This document shows, piece after piece, positions 1 to 7,929 of a DNA stretch of 64,000 nucleotides. The stretch spans positions 37,077 through 101,076 of the forward strand of contig DASVCW010000033.1 of NCBI GenBank assembly GCA_036381435.1. Direction: 5' to 3'. The stretch is from Fodinibius sp036381435 (lineage in GTDB: Bacteria; Bacteroidota; Rhodothermia; Balneolales; Balneolaceae). Each line of letters opens with the position of its first letter. The first letter of the stretch is position 1. A program made the translations under genes and the position numbers. The notes under the pieces are model-generated. The model made no database searches. It saw only the letters and a list, made by a program, of their open reading frames with translations, and was not told where the DNA came from.

Positions 1-348
1 ATGGTACCCGCTCATTATCATGCTACTTTAGGCAGTATTACCACTGCCTTTATGACCATCACTTACAAATTGCTCGACCACTTTGGACATTCTCCGGGCA
101 TTCCCAACCTGCAAAAGAAAGCGGCCATTCAACCCGTTTTATATGGAATCGGACAAGCAGTTTTTGTAGCCGGACTGGCCTATGCAGGAACACACGGTCT
201 GGCTCGCAAAGTATTCGGAGAACAACAGGTTATTCACACCGAAGAAATTTATATCGGCCTGGGCTTACTTGCAACAGGCGGACTAATAGCGATTTCAGGC
301 GGTATTCTTTTCCTGTGGATTGTGGTGAAATCATGGCGCAATGCTTAA
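1..348 (+). CDS. Heme-copper oxidase / NorB-like subunit I, C-terminal fragment
   Basis: This is probably the 3' end of a gene that begins before the window. The reading frame is open from base 1, and the 115 residues begin inside what looks like a transmembrane helix with the motif PAHYHATLG. In heme-copper oxidases and NO reductases an H-x-H pair at this place ligates the two hemes. Two further membrane helices follow, at about residues 43-64 and 84-108, and the protein ends with a short basic tail. The family assignment (cbb3- or NorB-like rather than aa3) rests mainly on the HYH motif. A cluster of NO-response-type genes 6-9 kb downstream is compatible with an NO reductase, but that is inference. 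The ATG at base 1 is most likely an internal methionine. Confidence 0.55.
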   Translation: MVPAHYHATLGSITTAFMTITYKLLDHFGHSPGIPNLQKKAAIQPVLYGIGQAVFVAGLAYAGTHGLARKVFGEQQVIHTEEIYIGLGLLATGGLIAISGGILFLWIVVKSWRNA

Positions 349-428
349 AACCATTAATCGCATCAAATACTTTTTTGATAATCCTCATCCTCCTTTTAGA
401 TTTAACTGATTTTTAAAAATATTTTGCT

Positions 429-1463
429 ATGCGTCCCGCAGATACTTCAATAGAACGAGAACTTCCATTTGGCAACAATCCCGGCCTTCGCCGTGAATTT
501 AAAATTCTTGACAAAGATATTCCCGGCAATATTCGGTGGGGACGCCTGCTTGAGGAGCTTGACAAGCTGGCTGAGGATGCTGCTCTGGACTATGTTCGAC
601 AAACCGATCCAAACGCACGGGTAGTAACCGCTGCGGTGGATGACATTGCCCTGCACATTCCTGCCGATATTACCGAAGATGTGTATATGCGGGCTCGTAT
701 AAATTATGTGGGACGAACATCGATGGAGGTAGGCATCCGGGTTGATCAAGATGAAAAAGCCGAGCATTCACTTGCAGCCTGTTATTTTACGATGGTCGCC
801 CGAACCGGAGAAGGTGATGATGCAAAAAGTCTGCCCATTCCTGAACTTGATTATAAAAGTAAACTGGAAAAAGAACGTTACAATGCTGCTATCGAGCGGC
901 GAAAATCATACCGGGAACAATTAGATGCAATCGGTGAACCACCGAGCAAGGAAGAATTCCGGCATTTACAGGAACTGCATCAGGCGCAGGATAAAGATGA
1001 TTTTGATGGACTTCTGGCGGGAGACCTTATTCGCCGCAATATGGAACGGATGTATCCCGATAATGAAAACGTACCCAAAAAGATATTTGGAGGATATGTT
1101 ATACGCCGCGCTTTTGAGCTGTCGCTGATGCACGCCGAGGAAATCGCACCTGATCGTCCTGTTTTCGTGCGGGTGAATCGCATCAACTTTCTTCAACCCA
1201 TTCGCATCGGAGATAAATTAGATTACACCAGCCGTATCGTTTACACAGGTGAGTCTTCTATAAGTATTGAAATCGACATCGAACGCACCAGTATCGACAA
1301 AGTGACCAAGGCACTTTCTAACACTTGCATATTTACCTTTGTGAATGTGGATGAAAATATGCAGCCCCGGCCAGTGCCCAAAGTTTATCCCACCACTTAT
1401 GCCGAAGACGAACGCTATCTGAATGCCTACAGAAGGCACAAACAGCATCTGGAGGCGCGTTAA
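429..1463 (+). CDS. Acyl-CoA thioesterase, double hotdog (ACOT9-like)
   Basis: A predicted cytosolic thioesterase that hydrolyses acyl-CoA to free fatty acid and CoA. The 344-residue protein contains two hotdog units, roughly residues 30-150 and 200-330. The second holds the stretch FGGYVIRRAFELS followed by NRINFLQPIRIGD, a pattern typical of ACOT9/10-type acyl-CoA hydrolases, with a helix packed in a strand-rich core. A linker of about 50 charged residues joins the two halves, as in eukaryotic and Bacteroidota double-hotdog thioesterases. The ATG has no recognisable Shine-Dalgarno sequence, as is common for this window. It lies 80 bases after the preceding gene on the same strand. The substrate chain length cannot be read from sequence. 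Confidence 0.8.
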   Translation: MRPADTSIERELPFGNNPGLRREFKILDKDIPGNIRWGRLLEELDKLAEDAALDYVRQTDPNARVVTAAVDDIALHIPADITEDVYMRARINYVGRTSMEVGIRVDQDEKAEHSLAACYFTMVARTGEGDDAKSLPIPELDYKSKLEKERYNAAIERRKSYREQLDAIGEPPSKEEFRHLQELHQAQDKDDFDGLLAGDLIRRNMERMYPDNENVPKKIFGGYVIRRAFELSLMHAEEIAPDRPVFVRVNRINFLQPIRIGDKLDYTSRIVYTGESSISIEIDIERTSIDKVTKALSNTCIFTFVNVDENMQPRPVPKVYPTTYAEDERYLNAYRRHKQHLEAR

Positions 1464-1604
1464 CATTAAAAAAAGAGCTTGAATTATTTAGGATTGAGCA
1501 GGCGTACGTTATTTCGCTGATCAACATATTGCCAGGCCTGCAGTATGTTGCAGCCTGTTTTTGATGAGTGCTATGAAGGATGCGATTAATCCCTAGTGGT
1601 CATC

Positions 1605-1787
1605 TCATTTATGCTCTTTACCGCGTATTTCTACTTTAAAAGTAATCTTATCTTCCAGTGAGCTTACGTTCGGAGAGCTAAGATCTTTAACCGTGCAAAC
1701 ATATTCCTCACCGTGATATTTACCGATCGCCTGCTGAAGTAGAAACTCCAGCTGATTAGCAGAGATCGTGATTAATGGATTACTCAT
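1605..1787 (-). CDS. Small conserved-looking hypothetical protein (60 aa)
   Basis: I do not recognise this 60-residue protein. It is acidic at its centre, ends in a basic GKEHK tail, and has no signal peptide or membrane helix. Evidence that it is real: a textbook AGGAGG ribosome binding site lies just upstream of the ATG (bases 1790-1796, reverse strand), it runs in the same direction as the AhpD-like pair behind it, and it ends in TGA with no overlap with another gene. It could be the last gene of the unit that begins at 2633. No function is proposed. Confidence 0.5.
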   Translation of the reverse strand: MSNPLITISANQLEFLLQQAIGKYHGEEYVCTVKDLSSPNVSSLEDKITFKVEIRGKEHK

Positions 1788-1812
1788 AACTCCTCCTCTA
1801 AGTAGTTTTTAT

Positions 1813-2274
1813 TCAGAGCTTTTTTTCAGACTTATAACTTCCCGGAATCGTTCGAAAACTGATCGCTATACGGTTCCAGCCGTTAATAGCTACAATAGCC
1901 ATTGTAAGAGTGATGAGCTCCTGCTCGTCAAAATATTCACATGCCGATTCATAAAGTGAATCTGGTACATCATTTTCGGAAATCAGGGTCAGCGCTTCGG
2001 TCCATTCCAGTGCCGCACGTTCGCGATCACTATAGAAAGGAGTTTCGCGCCAGGCAGTCAAAGCGTAGAGACGTTGTTCGGTTTCCCCTGCTTCACGGGC
2101 ATCTTTGGTGTGCATGTCGATACAGTAGGCGCAGCCGTTAATTTGAGAAGCCCGCAACTTCACCAACTCATAAAGGGAATGCTCCAAATCTGAATTGGCA
2201 ATATATTTTTCAAGTTCGAACATCCCCTTCAAAGCTTTCGGAGCCGCCTTTTGATAATTTATTCGTTGCTCCAT
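1813..2274 (-). CDS. Carboxymuconolactone decarboxylase / AhpD-like protein
   Basis: A 153-residue alkylhydroperoxidase D-like protein. The redox-active CxxC with its downstream histidine is present as C48-A-Y-C51-I-D-M-H55, preceded by the E-L-V-K-L-R-A-S helix usual for this fold. These residues form the peroxide-reducing centre in AhpD. Many paralogues of the family have no assigned substrate. The C-terminal half has the NGWNRIAISF segment seen in AhpD-type CMD proteins. The gene starts 2 bases after the stop of a second, shorter member of the family, so the two are almost certainly co-transcribed. Likely role: cytosolic peroxide or thiol redox defence (inference). Confidence 0.82.
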   Translation of the reverse strand: MEQRINYQKAAPKALKGMFELEKYIANSDLEHSLYELVKLRASQINGCAYCIDMHTKDAREAGETEQRLYALTAWRETPFYSDRERAALEWTEALTLISENDVPDSLYESACEYFDEQELITLTMAIVAINGWNRIAISFRTIPGSYKSEKKL

Positions 2275-2276
2275 TT

Positions 2277-2633
2277 CTAAGCCTCCTCGGTTTTATCCAT
2301 TTCTTCCATCACATCAAGAGCGAGCGCTGAATGGGCATAAGCAGCGCCCGCACGCATCTCAGAAGCTACCCAGATTGCTTCCATAAGCTCTTCGTTGGTT
2401 GCCCCTTTAAGTTTGGCTTGTTTGGTATGTCCTTTAATGCAGTAGGGACATTGGGTAACATGTGCTACGGCTACGGCAATAATCTGTTTGGCCTTTTCAT
2501 CAAGTGCGCCTTCTTTAAATACTTCTTTACTGAAGTTGCGAAAAGCTGCCACCTGATCAGGTGCCAAATCAGCTCGCTTTTTAGACATTTGCGGTGTGGC
2601 GGGTGGAAAAATGGATTTGTTATTAGTATTCAT
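2277..2633 (-). CDS. Carboxymuconolactone decarboxylase family protein
   Basis: A 118-residue single-domain CMD/AhpD-fold protein with the motif C62-P-Y-C65-I-K-G-H69 and the usual KAKQIIAVAVAHVTQ helix before it. Members act as small trimeric or hexameric peroxidase-like proteins. It is the first gene of a tight pair with the longer AhpD-like gene downstream (2-base gap). Its C-terminal helix (MRAGAAYAHSALALDVM) is the standard one for the short subfamily. Having two paralogues of different length side by side suggests partner subunits or different substrates, but the sequence does not decide. Confidence 0.82.
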   Translation of the reverse strand: MNTNNKSIFPPATPQMSKKRADLAPDQVAAFRNFSKEVFKEGALDEKAKQIIAVAVAHVTQCPYCIKGHTKQAKLKGATNEELMEAIWVASEMRAGAAYAHSALALDVMEEMDKTEEA

Positions 2634-2736
2634 AGGGATTCAATTTTTTTAAGCATTGGTATTAGCTTTCATCAGATATTATAGTGGTTTAATTTTTTTG
2701 TCAGCTATGGTTTTAGATACTATCTATTTTGATAAC

Positions 2737-3318
2737 TTACTTTTTCCGCTCCTTCCAAACGGTTCTTGCTGTTGAGCAGACCTTTCTACTGTCGAGGTCT
2801 CTTATGGTATGAATGAAAGTTTTTCTGCGATCATCCGGTTCAGCTAATGATTCAATGGTATGGCCATACTGAGCTTCCGCAACAAAGTGACCATCTATAG
2901 CATGTAAATAACAGTTGTTGATAATATTGATTGTCCACTTTTTTAGGATATCATCAAAAATTCTGGCGGGCCTCCTTTTTTTGATATCAAAGAATAACCA
3001 GAGCCCTTTGGCCTTTCCAATGATCTCACCCTGTTCATCAAAAATTATATTTTCCCTGATCCCTCTGAATGTCTTGATATTAGACAACCAGGTTCCAATA
3101 GTAATCTTTTCCTTATACTCGGGATAGCGCTCCATTATCATACGCCCCGAGAGCAAGACCCAACCGATACCTTTTTCAAGTAAATCATACAGACTGTGTC
3201 CTATAGCTAAACAATGATCTGCGGCCGCCTCTTCCAGCAACGTTAGAATGGTAACAGGGGATGCTTCCCCATCTTGCCCCATCTCGAAATATCTTAGGTC
3301 AAATTGTTTTTCAAACAT
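2737..3318 (-). CDS. Acyl-ACP thioesterase-like, second hotdog internally deleted
   Basis: The first about 135 residues form a FatA/FatB-type hotdog: RYFEMGQDGEASPVTILTLL, then the conserved GWVLLSGRMIMERYP and TIGTWLSN strands. In family members of about 245-250 residues the second hotdog begins with a strand ending in D-x-D-x-N-x-H-V-N-N and closes with a strand ending in R-T-V-W. Here residue D171-L-D-S is followed directly by RKVCSTARTVWKERKK, so the end of the second domain is joined to its beginning. Some 50-60 central residues, including the catalytic Asn/His region, are missing without a frame break. At 193 residues it is probably inactive, or a sequencing/assembly deletion. The normal reaction would release fatty acids from acyl carrier protein. 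Confidence 0.65.
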   Translation of the reverse strand: MFEKQFDLRYFEMGQDGEASPVTILTLLEEAAADHCLAIGHSLYDLLEKGIGWVLLSGRMIMERYPEYKEKITIGTWLSNIKTFRGIRENIIFDEQGEIIGKAKGLWLFFDIKKRRPARIFDDILKKWTINIINNCYLHAIDGHFVAEAQYGHTIESLAEPDDRRKTFIHTIRDLDSRKVCSTARTVWKERKK

Positions 3319-3349
3319 CTTTCGGTATTAGAATGGACATTGTTAGTTT

Positions 3350-3395
3350 TTGTGAATGAAAGAAGATGTAGCACACCTTTAAGGTGTACTACATC
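3350..3395 (-). terminator. Intrinsic terminator behind the ComA-like gene
   Basis: Bases 3365-3395 form a near-perfect 31-base palindrome (GATGTAG..CACCTT / AAGGTG..CTACATC, one mismatched pair). On the minus strand it is followed by the T-rich run TCTTCTTTC. It lies just after the stop codon of the gene ending at 3402 and before the thioesterase gene on the same strand, so it would separate the two transcription units. Confidence 0.7.
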
Positions 3396-3401
3396 TCAGA
3401 T

Positions 3402-4226
3402 TCAACCTTTATAAGTCAATACGCGCCCCCAGAGGCTTTTGGTGCCCCAGATACCGCGCCTTAAAGTTTCGAGTTGCACGATCTGGCTGTGATCAACAAA
3501 CAGATTCACTTCTGGGCCGTAGTTTTTGATATACCAGGCAAACACTTCCGGATCGGCAGCTTCGAACATCAGCTTTTCCAGGCCAACTTCGTTAATGAAG
3601 GTAGCGGGCACATCCGTTCTCCATGGGTTCGCATTTTCGGTGATGCCTTCCGACTCAATCATAATCATATAAGCTCCCGCATCAATGAAACGTTTAATTT
3701 GTTTGACGGCAAATCCCGCATCCAGCGTACCTTCTGATTCGAGCTCACCTTTCGCAGTATCGCCGCCGGCACCAAATTGAATTCCAATTTCAGGTTTAGC
3801 TTTGAGTCCCGCCTTTTGCACTTTTTCGATTAGTCGAAGCCAGTCATCGGTTGGCAGGGTGATGAAGCCGGCCGAAAGCTCGATGATATCAAAACCGTAA
3901 TCTTTGCAGGTTTCGATATATTTATCCACCGCCTCTTTACCCTGAGTCAATACATATTCCATAAAGCCGCCGGTTGAAACCAGCACATCATTATCATGAG
4001 CGATGTTAATCAATCCGGTTATAACCTCTTTGGGCATTAGTGAAAAGGAGCCGCCGGAGAATTTCAGGGAGTCCACATGTTTACCCATCGTCTCCATTAT
4101 ATCACTTAAATAGCGCCTGCCCATCACGGCATAGTAGGGGCCGCGAATTTCGGTAATACCGATGTTGCGTGGTTTTTCGGCGCGTTCATTTTTGTTTAAA
4201 AAATCGAAGTTTTTTTCGTCTGGCAT
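3402..4226 (-). CDS. Phosphosulfolactate synthase family protein (ComA-like)
   Basis: A TIM-barrel protein of 274 residues. ComA adds sulfite to phosphoenolpyruvate to give (R)-phosphosulfolactate, the first step of coenzyme M synthesis in archaea and of sulfolactate formation in some bacteria. Family marks visible: KPRNIGITEIRGPYY near the N-terminus, DSLKFSGGSFSLMP, the FDIIELSAGFITLP strand, and KPEIGIQFGAGGD. The ATG at 4226 is chosen over an upstream TTG at 4238 because GAGGGG lies 4 bases before it as a ribosome binding site. The same family includes plant HSA32 heat-stress proteins, so enzymatic identity is not certain. In relatives such as Salinibacter, sulfonolipids are made. A role in supplying that sulfonate is a possibility only. 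Confidence 0.78.
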   Translation of the reverse strand: MPDEKNFDFLNKNERAEKPRNIGITEIRGPYYAVMGRRYLSDIMETMGKHVDSLKFSGGSFSLMPKEVITGLINIAHDNDVLVSTGGFMEYVLTQGKEAVDKYIETCKDYGFDIIELSAGFITLPTDDWLRLIEKVQKAGLKAKPEIGIQFGAGGDTAKGELESEGTLDAGFAVKQIKRFIDAGAYMIMIESEGITENANPWRTDVPATFINEVGLEKLMFEAADPEVFAWYIKNYGPEVNLFVDHSQIVQLETLRRGIWGTKSLWGRVLTYKG

Positions 4227-4276
4227 AATGCCCCTCAATTTTTATTTGAGATAATTTATTAATTCTAATTTGTAGA

Positions 4277-4326
4277 GACGCATCGAATGCGTCTTGAATA
4301 CCACCTGAGACAGATGCAATCTGTCT
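4277..4326. repeat. Tandem pair of small palindromes
   Basis: Two perfect hairpins stand 14 bases apart: GACGCAT-CGA-ATGCGTC (4277-4293) and AGACAGAT-GCA-ATCTGTCT (4308-4326). They fill most of the gap between the PrpD-like gene and the ComA-like gene. There is no T-run, so they look more like a dispersed palindromic repeat than a simple terminator. Confidence 0.55.
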
Positions 4327-4334
4327 TATGGGAT

Positions 4335-5654
4335 TTATTTAGCAATCTTCTCCATCACGGTTAGCCGTTTCATAAGATCGCTTACCGTATGATTTTCCAA
4401 ATCAAAAACCGTTTTTATTAACCTTTCACGATCATCTCGTACCATATAAGCTCCTGCCAAAAGGTTGAACTTTGCTGAAACTGTTTCCCAGCTCATCGGC
4501 CTTGTGGTAAACCCTTCATAATCGCTTTTTTGAATGCTATATTCACTGCCGTCATTTAAATGAACGGTGAGACGTACGGCCATTTGATCAGGAAAGCGAT
4601 CACTGAACTCTTTTGCCTGCGTTACTTTCACTTTTTGAAGCAGAGATTGTATATCTTCTCTTTCAATCCGTTCCTGTTCATATTGCTCCGGCATCACCTG
4701 TCCATCGAGCAGGGCGGCCGAAACCATGTATTGCAGGCTGTGATCGGCTTCTTCCTTGCGCCGCACAATCGTTTTGTCACCTTCCTCGCCTCCGCCAATG
4801 ATGTTGTAAGCCACATCAAAAATTTCTATATCAATCTGTCTCACTTCAGAAGCGGTAAATTCATACTCTTCTCTCAAATCCATCATTGCTTCAATAGATG
4901 TCTGGGAATGAATTTCGGCATTATATCTTTTGATAATCGTTTGAGTAACCTTTTCTAAGTCTTCGTTCTTCCAGTCAATTTCAAAGTCTCCCGCAATAGC
5001 TTCCATAAACCCCTTATTTCCTTCAAACACAGCAGGCGGACCCGTAATGCCATATTTTGCTAAAAGCGCTGCGTGAGTACCACCAAAAGCGGTATGAGGA
5101 AAAGCCAGTCCTTTCCAATTAGAAAGTTCACCTGTTCGGGTAACCCGCAGGGCGTTCAGCGCTGTTCCCGCTATAGATAAAGCGTTAGCTGTCTGTTCTT
5201 TATTTAACCCCAGAGCCTTAGAAACTCCCGCGGCTATCGAATAAGAACCCTGTGTAGTATGATCAAATCCCTTATCACGAACCGGAGCTTCATCACTAAG
5301 CCGGCATTGTACCTGATATGCTACTGCCAGCGCAGCTAAAAATTCTTTACCGTTAATGTCGGCATATTCGCCTGCCGCTAATATCGAGCCAATATTATCG
5401 CTGGGGTGACAGGTTTCATCTTTGGCCAGGTAGCTGTCATTGAAATCCAGGTAACGAACCAGGGCGCTGTTGTAAAAGGCGGCGCGTTCGAGGCTGGTTT
5501 TCTCTCCGCCGATGAGTGTAGCTTGTGGCGTTCCTCCTAAGTCTTTAATCATTCTCCGTATCGCCTGAACGGGTTCGCCTTCAATAGCACCGATGGCTGT
5601 TCCCAGCGAATCGAGCAGACGTATTTTTAATTGGGTTACTGCTTCGTCAGACAA
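4335..5654 (-). CDS. MmgE/PrpD family dehydratase-like protein
   Basis: A member of the MmgE/PrpD family, which includes 2-methylcitrate dehydratase and immune-responsive cis-aconitate decarboxylase. Recognisable segments are LDSLGTAIGA, DFNDSYLAKDETCHPSDNIG (active-site region), HTTQGSYSIAAGVSKALGL and WKGLAFPHTAFGGTHAALLA. No prpB or prpC neighbour is seen, so the substrate is open. The start is a problem: the coordinates given begin at a TTG. The frame stays open upstream to 5717 and encodes the conserved N-terminus (VHDLAQFIDQAAFEKLSDEA) but contains no ATG or GTG. A GAGG site at 5714-5717 points to a rare ATT/ATA start at 5702-5708, or to a one-base frameshift after the out-of-frame ATG at 5695. 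Confidence 0.8.
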   Translation of the reverse strand: MSDEAVTQLKIRLLDSLGTAIGAIEGEPVQAIRRMIKDLGGTPQATLIGGEKTSLERAAFYNSALVRYLDFNDSYLAKDETCHPSDNIGSILAAGEYADINGKEFLAALAVAYQVQCRLSDEAPVRDKGFDHTTQGSYSIAAGVSKALGLNKEQTANALSIAGTALNALRVTRTGELSNWKGLAFPHTAFGGTHAALLAKYGITGPPAVFEGNKGFMEAIAGDFEIDWKNEDLEKVTQTIIKRYNAEIHSQTSIEAMMDLREEYEFTASEVRQIDIEIFDVAYNIIGGGEEGDKTIVRRKEEADHSLQYMVSAALLDGQVMPEQYEQERIEREDIQSLLQKVKVTQAKEFSDRFPDQMAVRLTVHLNDGSEYSIQKSDYEGFTTRPMSWETVSAKFNLLAGAYMVRDDRERLIKTVFDLENHTVSDLMKRLTVMEKIAK

Positions 5655-5717
5655 CTTTTCAAATGCTGCCTGATCAATAAATTGAGCTAAGTCATGGACA
5701 ATTATAATTGGTACCTC

Positions 5718-6350
5718 TTATGGGTTTTTTAATGGTATATCATAGCTGCAAGCATAGTCCCCCTCTGCGATATGTGTTGTTCGTTCCGCATCACCAAACA
5801 ACCTTTTGAAAAACATGGCTTCAAGCTTACAGGGCAGGCGGGTTTCTTTCACCACTTCACTAAACGGGCAGTTACATTCTTTGATGGTTAATTTTTCTTC
5901 GTTCTCGCTAAACTCAAATTCCGGCATAAAGCCTTCTTCCTCGAGCATTTCGGTTAATTTCTTCACCCGTTTCTTTAGGTCGTCTTTAGAAGCTTCATCC
6001 ATACGTTGTTGAGCCATATTCATCCGCTTCTCCCAAAACATTTCGAAGAAATTCTCAATCGTTTCTTCATCACCCCGGGCTTTTAAATAATTCAGCAGAT
6101 CTTTAATTAAAGCGGACTCTGAAGAAGGGTATAAGCTGTTTCCCTTGTTGGTTAACTGGTATTGAAGGCTTGGCCGGCCGGGGCCGATACGAAGGTAGTC
6201 ACGGATGATGTAACCGTCCCTCTCAAGCTGCAGCAAATGTTCTCGAAGTGTGGTCTTTGAAAGTCCGGTGTGTTCCGAAGCCTTGTCAATAGATACCAGT
6301 CCGTTTCGTTTTATGAAGTCGAGCAGCTGTTTTTTTGAGCCTGTAAACAT
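5718..6350 (-). CDS. SufR-like winged-helix Fe-S transcriptional regulator
   Basis: A 210-residue regulator. Residues 5-75 are a winged helix-turn-helix (SIDKASEHTGLSKTTLREHL) with a GPGRPSLQYQLT wing, followed by a helical dimer segment. The C-terminal domain carries cysteines C159-N-C161-P-F, C174 and C201, a pattern close to the cluster-binding C-x-C...C...C of SufR-type repressors. The likely job is sensing Fe-S cluster status or NO and controlling the neighbouring genes. It is divergent from the ferredoxin - DUF59 - NnrS-like unit, on the same strand as the Ric-like gene (22-base gap) and just upstream of the PrpD-like gene. Which promoters it binds is not known from the sequence. Confidence 0.75.
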   Translation of the reverse strand: MFTGSKKQLLDFIKRNGLVSIDKASEHTGLSKTTLREHLLQLERDGYIIRDYLRIGPGRPSLQYQLTNKGNSLYPSSESALIKDLLNYLKARGDEETIENFFEMFWEKRMNMAQQRMDEASKDDLKKRVKKLTEMLEEEGFMPEFEFSENEEKLTIKECNCPFSEVVKETRLPCKLEAMFFKRLFGDAERTTHIAEGDYACSYDIPLKNP

Positions 6351-6372
6351 AATTATTCGTTTTTTTGATCTT

Positions 6373-7134
6373 TTAATTCTCTAAATCTTTTGCCTTTATC
6401 TTTTCCTGAACCAGTGGCAGCAACGATTCTTTTTCAACTTTAAACTGCTTATTCAGGCCGGTAAACAGAGTTTTAAAATTTTGATTAAGAATGCGCAGGG
6501 TTGAACAAGCACCTCCGGGATTCTCAAACTTATTGCCATTTTCGGAAATGGTTTTCATTAACCGAAGTAACCTGCTTTGATCTTTATGAACAATTTCCAG
6601 ACATCGTTTCAGCTTACGGATAGTGCCATCCAAAAGGTCTCCCTTCGTGTGTTGAAGCGTATTTACAAGAGGGTAAAATCTCTTTGCCTCAAACTCATAG
6701 TACATCCTGACCGCTTCCTCAAACCTTTCAAAGTACCACTGCATATTTTTGAGCCAGGGATACTGGTTGCCGTGTATTTGGTGAACTCTGGGAAAGCTGT
6801 TGCTTATCTCTTCTAACAACTTGAGATTAACTGAATGGAACTCCTCGTGCAAATACTCACACCAACCGGAAAGGTTATCGCCATAGTCCGGCTTTTCCTG
6901 TTTCCTCTCTGATGGTTTATCGTTTTCGGTGCGACGTTGTTTTTTAATCCACTTGAGAACTTCTACTTCACTCCACTGACGTTGCTGGCAAACACTGCGT
7001 AAGCTTTGGTTTTTGTGATCAAAAGGGTTCAGGCCAATAGAGGCGAGCAGTTCGGCGGCGTGTCGATCAGCCGCGATAATTTGGGATAGAGTGGCATCAG
7101 GAGTTAATTTTGCAAGAGAGGGATCTTTTTCCAT
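6373..7134 (-). CDS. ScdA/Ric-like protein: DUF1858-type N-domain plus hemerythrin-like domain
   Basis: Similar in layout to the RIC/YtfE/ScdA di-iron proteins that repair Fe-S clusters after nitrosative damage. Residues about 10-70 match the ScdA N-terminal domain (SLAKLTPDATLSQIIAADRH), but the usual C-C-G-G motif is replaced by NPFD. Residues about 95-250 form a four-helix bundle with hemerythrin-like spots: LHEEFHSVN, HQIHGNQYP, EFEAKRFYP, EIVHKDQSRL and VEKESLLP. Two of the histidines expected before the E-x-x-x-P helices are replaced by Tyr and Phe/Gln, so iron binding may be altered. ATG 7134 is chosen because GAGGAAAG precedes it; a TTG lies at 7149. It is divergent from the ferredoxin gene. 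Confidence 0.65.
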   Translation of the reverse strand: MEKDPSLAKLTPDATLSQIIAADRHAAELLASIGLNPFDHKNQSLRSVCQQRQWSEVEVLKWIKKQRRTENDKPSERKQEKPDYGDNLSGWCEYLHEEFHSVNLKLLEEISNSFPRVHQIHGNQYPWLKNMQWYFERFEEAVRMYYEFEAKRFYPLVNTLQHTKGDLLDGTIRKLKRCLEIVHKDQSRLLRLMKTISENGNKFENPGGACSTLRILNQNFKTLFTGLNKQFKVEKESLLPLVQEKIKAKDLEN

Positions 7135-7296
7135 GATTTCTTTCCTCAAGGTTCTTTTTAATCGCTAACAGAAGATAGAGAGGTTTTTAGGAATAAGCAA
7201 TAAAAAAGGAAAAAACCGTTTTTATAGTTGATATTAATTTCGCGGCTTTCTACTTTAGAACTGCACCTTAGAACTAACCACAAAAATGGAGCTCTT

Positions 7297-7632
7297 ATGG
7301 CCTATGTCGTAACGGATGCTTGCGTGCAGTGCAAGTACACTAATTGCGCGGCTGTTTGTCCGGTTGATGCCTTTCGCGAAGGCCCCAACTTTCTGGTTAT
7401 CGATCCTTTTGAATGCATAGATTGCGATGCCTGCGTGGCTGAATGTCCGGTAAGTGCTATTTACCCCGATGACGAGGTGCCTTCTGTATGGGAAGAGTAT
7501 ATCGAGCTTAATGAACGGCTGTCTGAAGAATGGGCAGAATATGTAATTAATGAAACTAAAGATCCGCTTCCGGAGGCCGAAGAGTGGGCAGATCGCGAAA
7601 ACAAACGCGAGTATTTGAAAGAAAAATGGTGA
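7297..7632 (+). CDS. fdxA: 7Fe ferredoxin, FdxA type
   Basis: A 111-residue electron carrier that should bind one 3Fe-4S and one 4Fe-4S cluster. Cysteines are C9-x2-C12-x4-C17-x3-C21-P and C40-x2-C43-x2-C46-x3-C50-P. The sequence AYVVTDACVQCKYTNC and the tail DPLPEAEEW follow the Azotobacter FdI/FdxA pattern closely. ATG 7297 is preferred to earlier in-frame codons because GGAG stands 5 bases before it and because the family starts here. It begins a plus-strand unit with DUF2249 (39-base gap), DUF59 and the NnrS-like gene. The gap of about 160 bases to the divergent Ric-like gene must contain both promoters. Confidence 0.9.
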   Translation: MAYVVTDACVQCKYTNCAAVCPVDAFREGPNFLVIDPFECIDCDACVAECPVSAIYPDDEVPSVWEEYIELNERLSEEWAEYVINETKDPLPEAEEWADRENKREYLKEKW

Positions 7633-7671
7633 GCAAACCTTAACAACAACTCAAAAACCATTATAAATCAG

Positions 7672-7911
7672 ATGGCTGAAACAGAACAACAACTCGACAT
7701 CCGAAAAATAGAACCGCGACGTAAACATCCGAGCATTTTTGAAACCTATGATGCACTTGAAACAGGTCAAACCTTCGTTATTGTTAACGATCACAATCCT
7801 AAACCCCTGAAGTATGAATTGGCTGCCGAGAGGGGGGAAGATAAGTTCTCTTGGGAATACCTGGAGGAAGGTCCTGAGGTTTGGAAAGTTCGCATAGGTA
7901 AAACGGCATAA
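7672..7911 (+). CDS. DUF2249 domain protein
   Basis: A 79-residue protein made of a single DUF2249 domain: LDIRKIEPRRKHPSIFETYD at the start, then LETGQTFVIVNDHNPKPLKY and FSWEYLEEGPEVWKVRI. The family is small, TusA-like in fold, and usually found with hemerythrin, DUF59 and NO-related genes; its activity is not established. Here it sits between fdxA and a DUF59 gene (18-base gap), which supports a role with Fe-S or NO metabolism. No cysteine is present, so a sulfur carrier role like that of TusA is unlikely. Confidence 0.85.
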   Translation: MAETEQQLDIRKIEPRRKHPSIFETYDALETGQTFVIVNDHNPKPLKYELAAERGEDKFSWEYLEEGPEVWKVRIGKTA

Positions 7912-7929
7912 ATTTCACCCGCAAAATGG

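Noticed and set aside
1..348. Complete small membrane protein starting at base 1
   Set aside because: The heme-ligand motif begins within the first residues, so the frame is almost surely the tail of a longer oxidase subunit cut by the window edge.
7228..7296. FNR/DNR-like box (TTGATATTAATTTC) before fdxA
   Set aside because: Only the left half fits TTGAT-N4-ATCAA; too weak to call.
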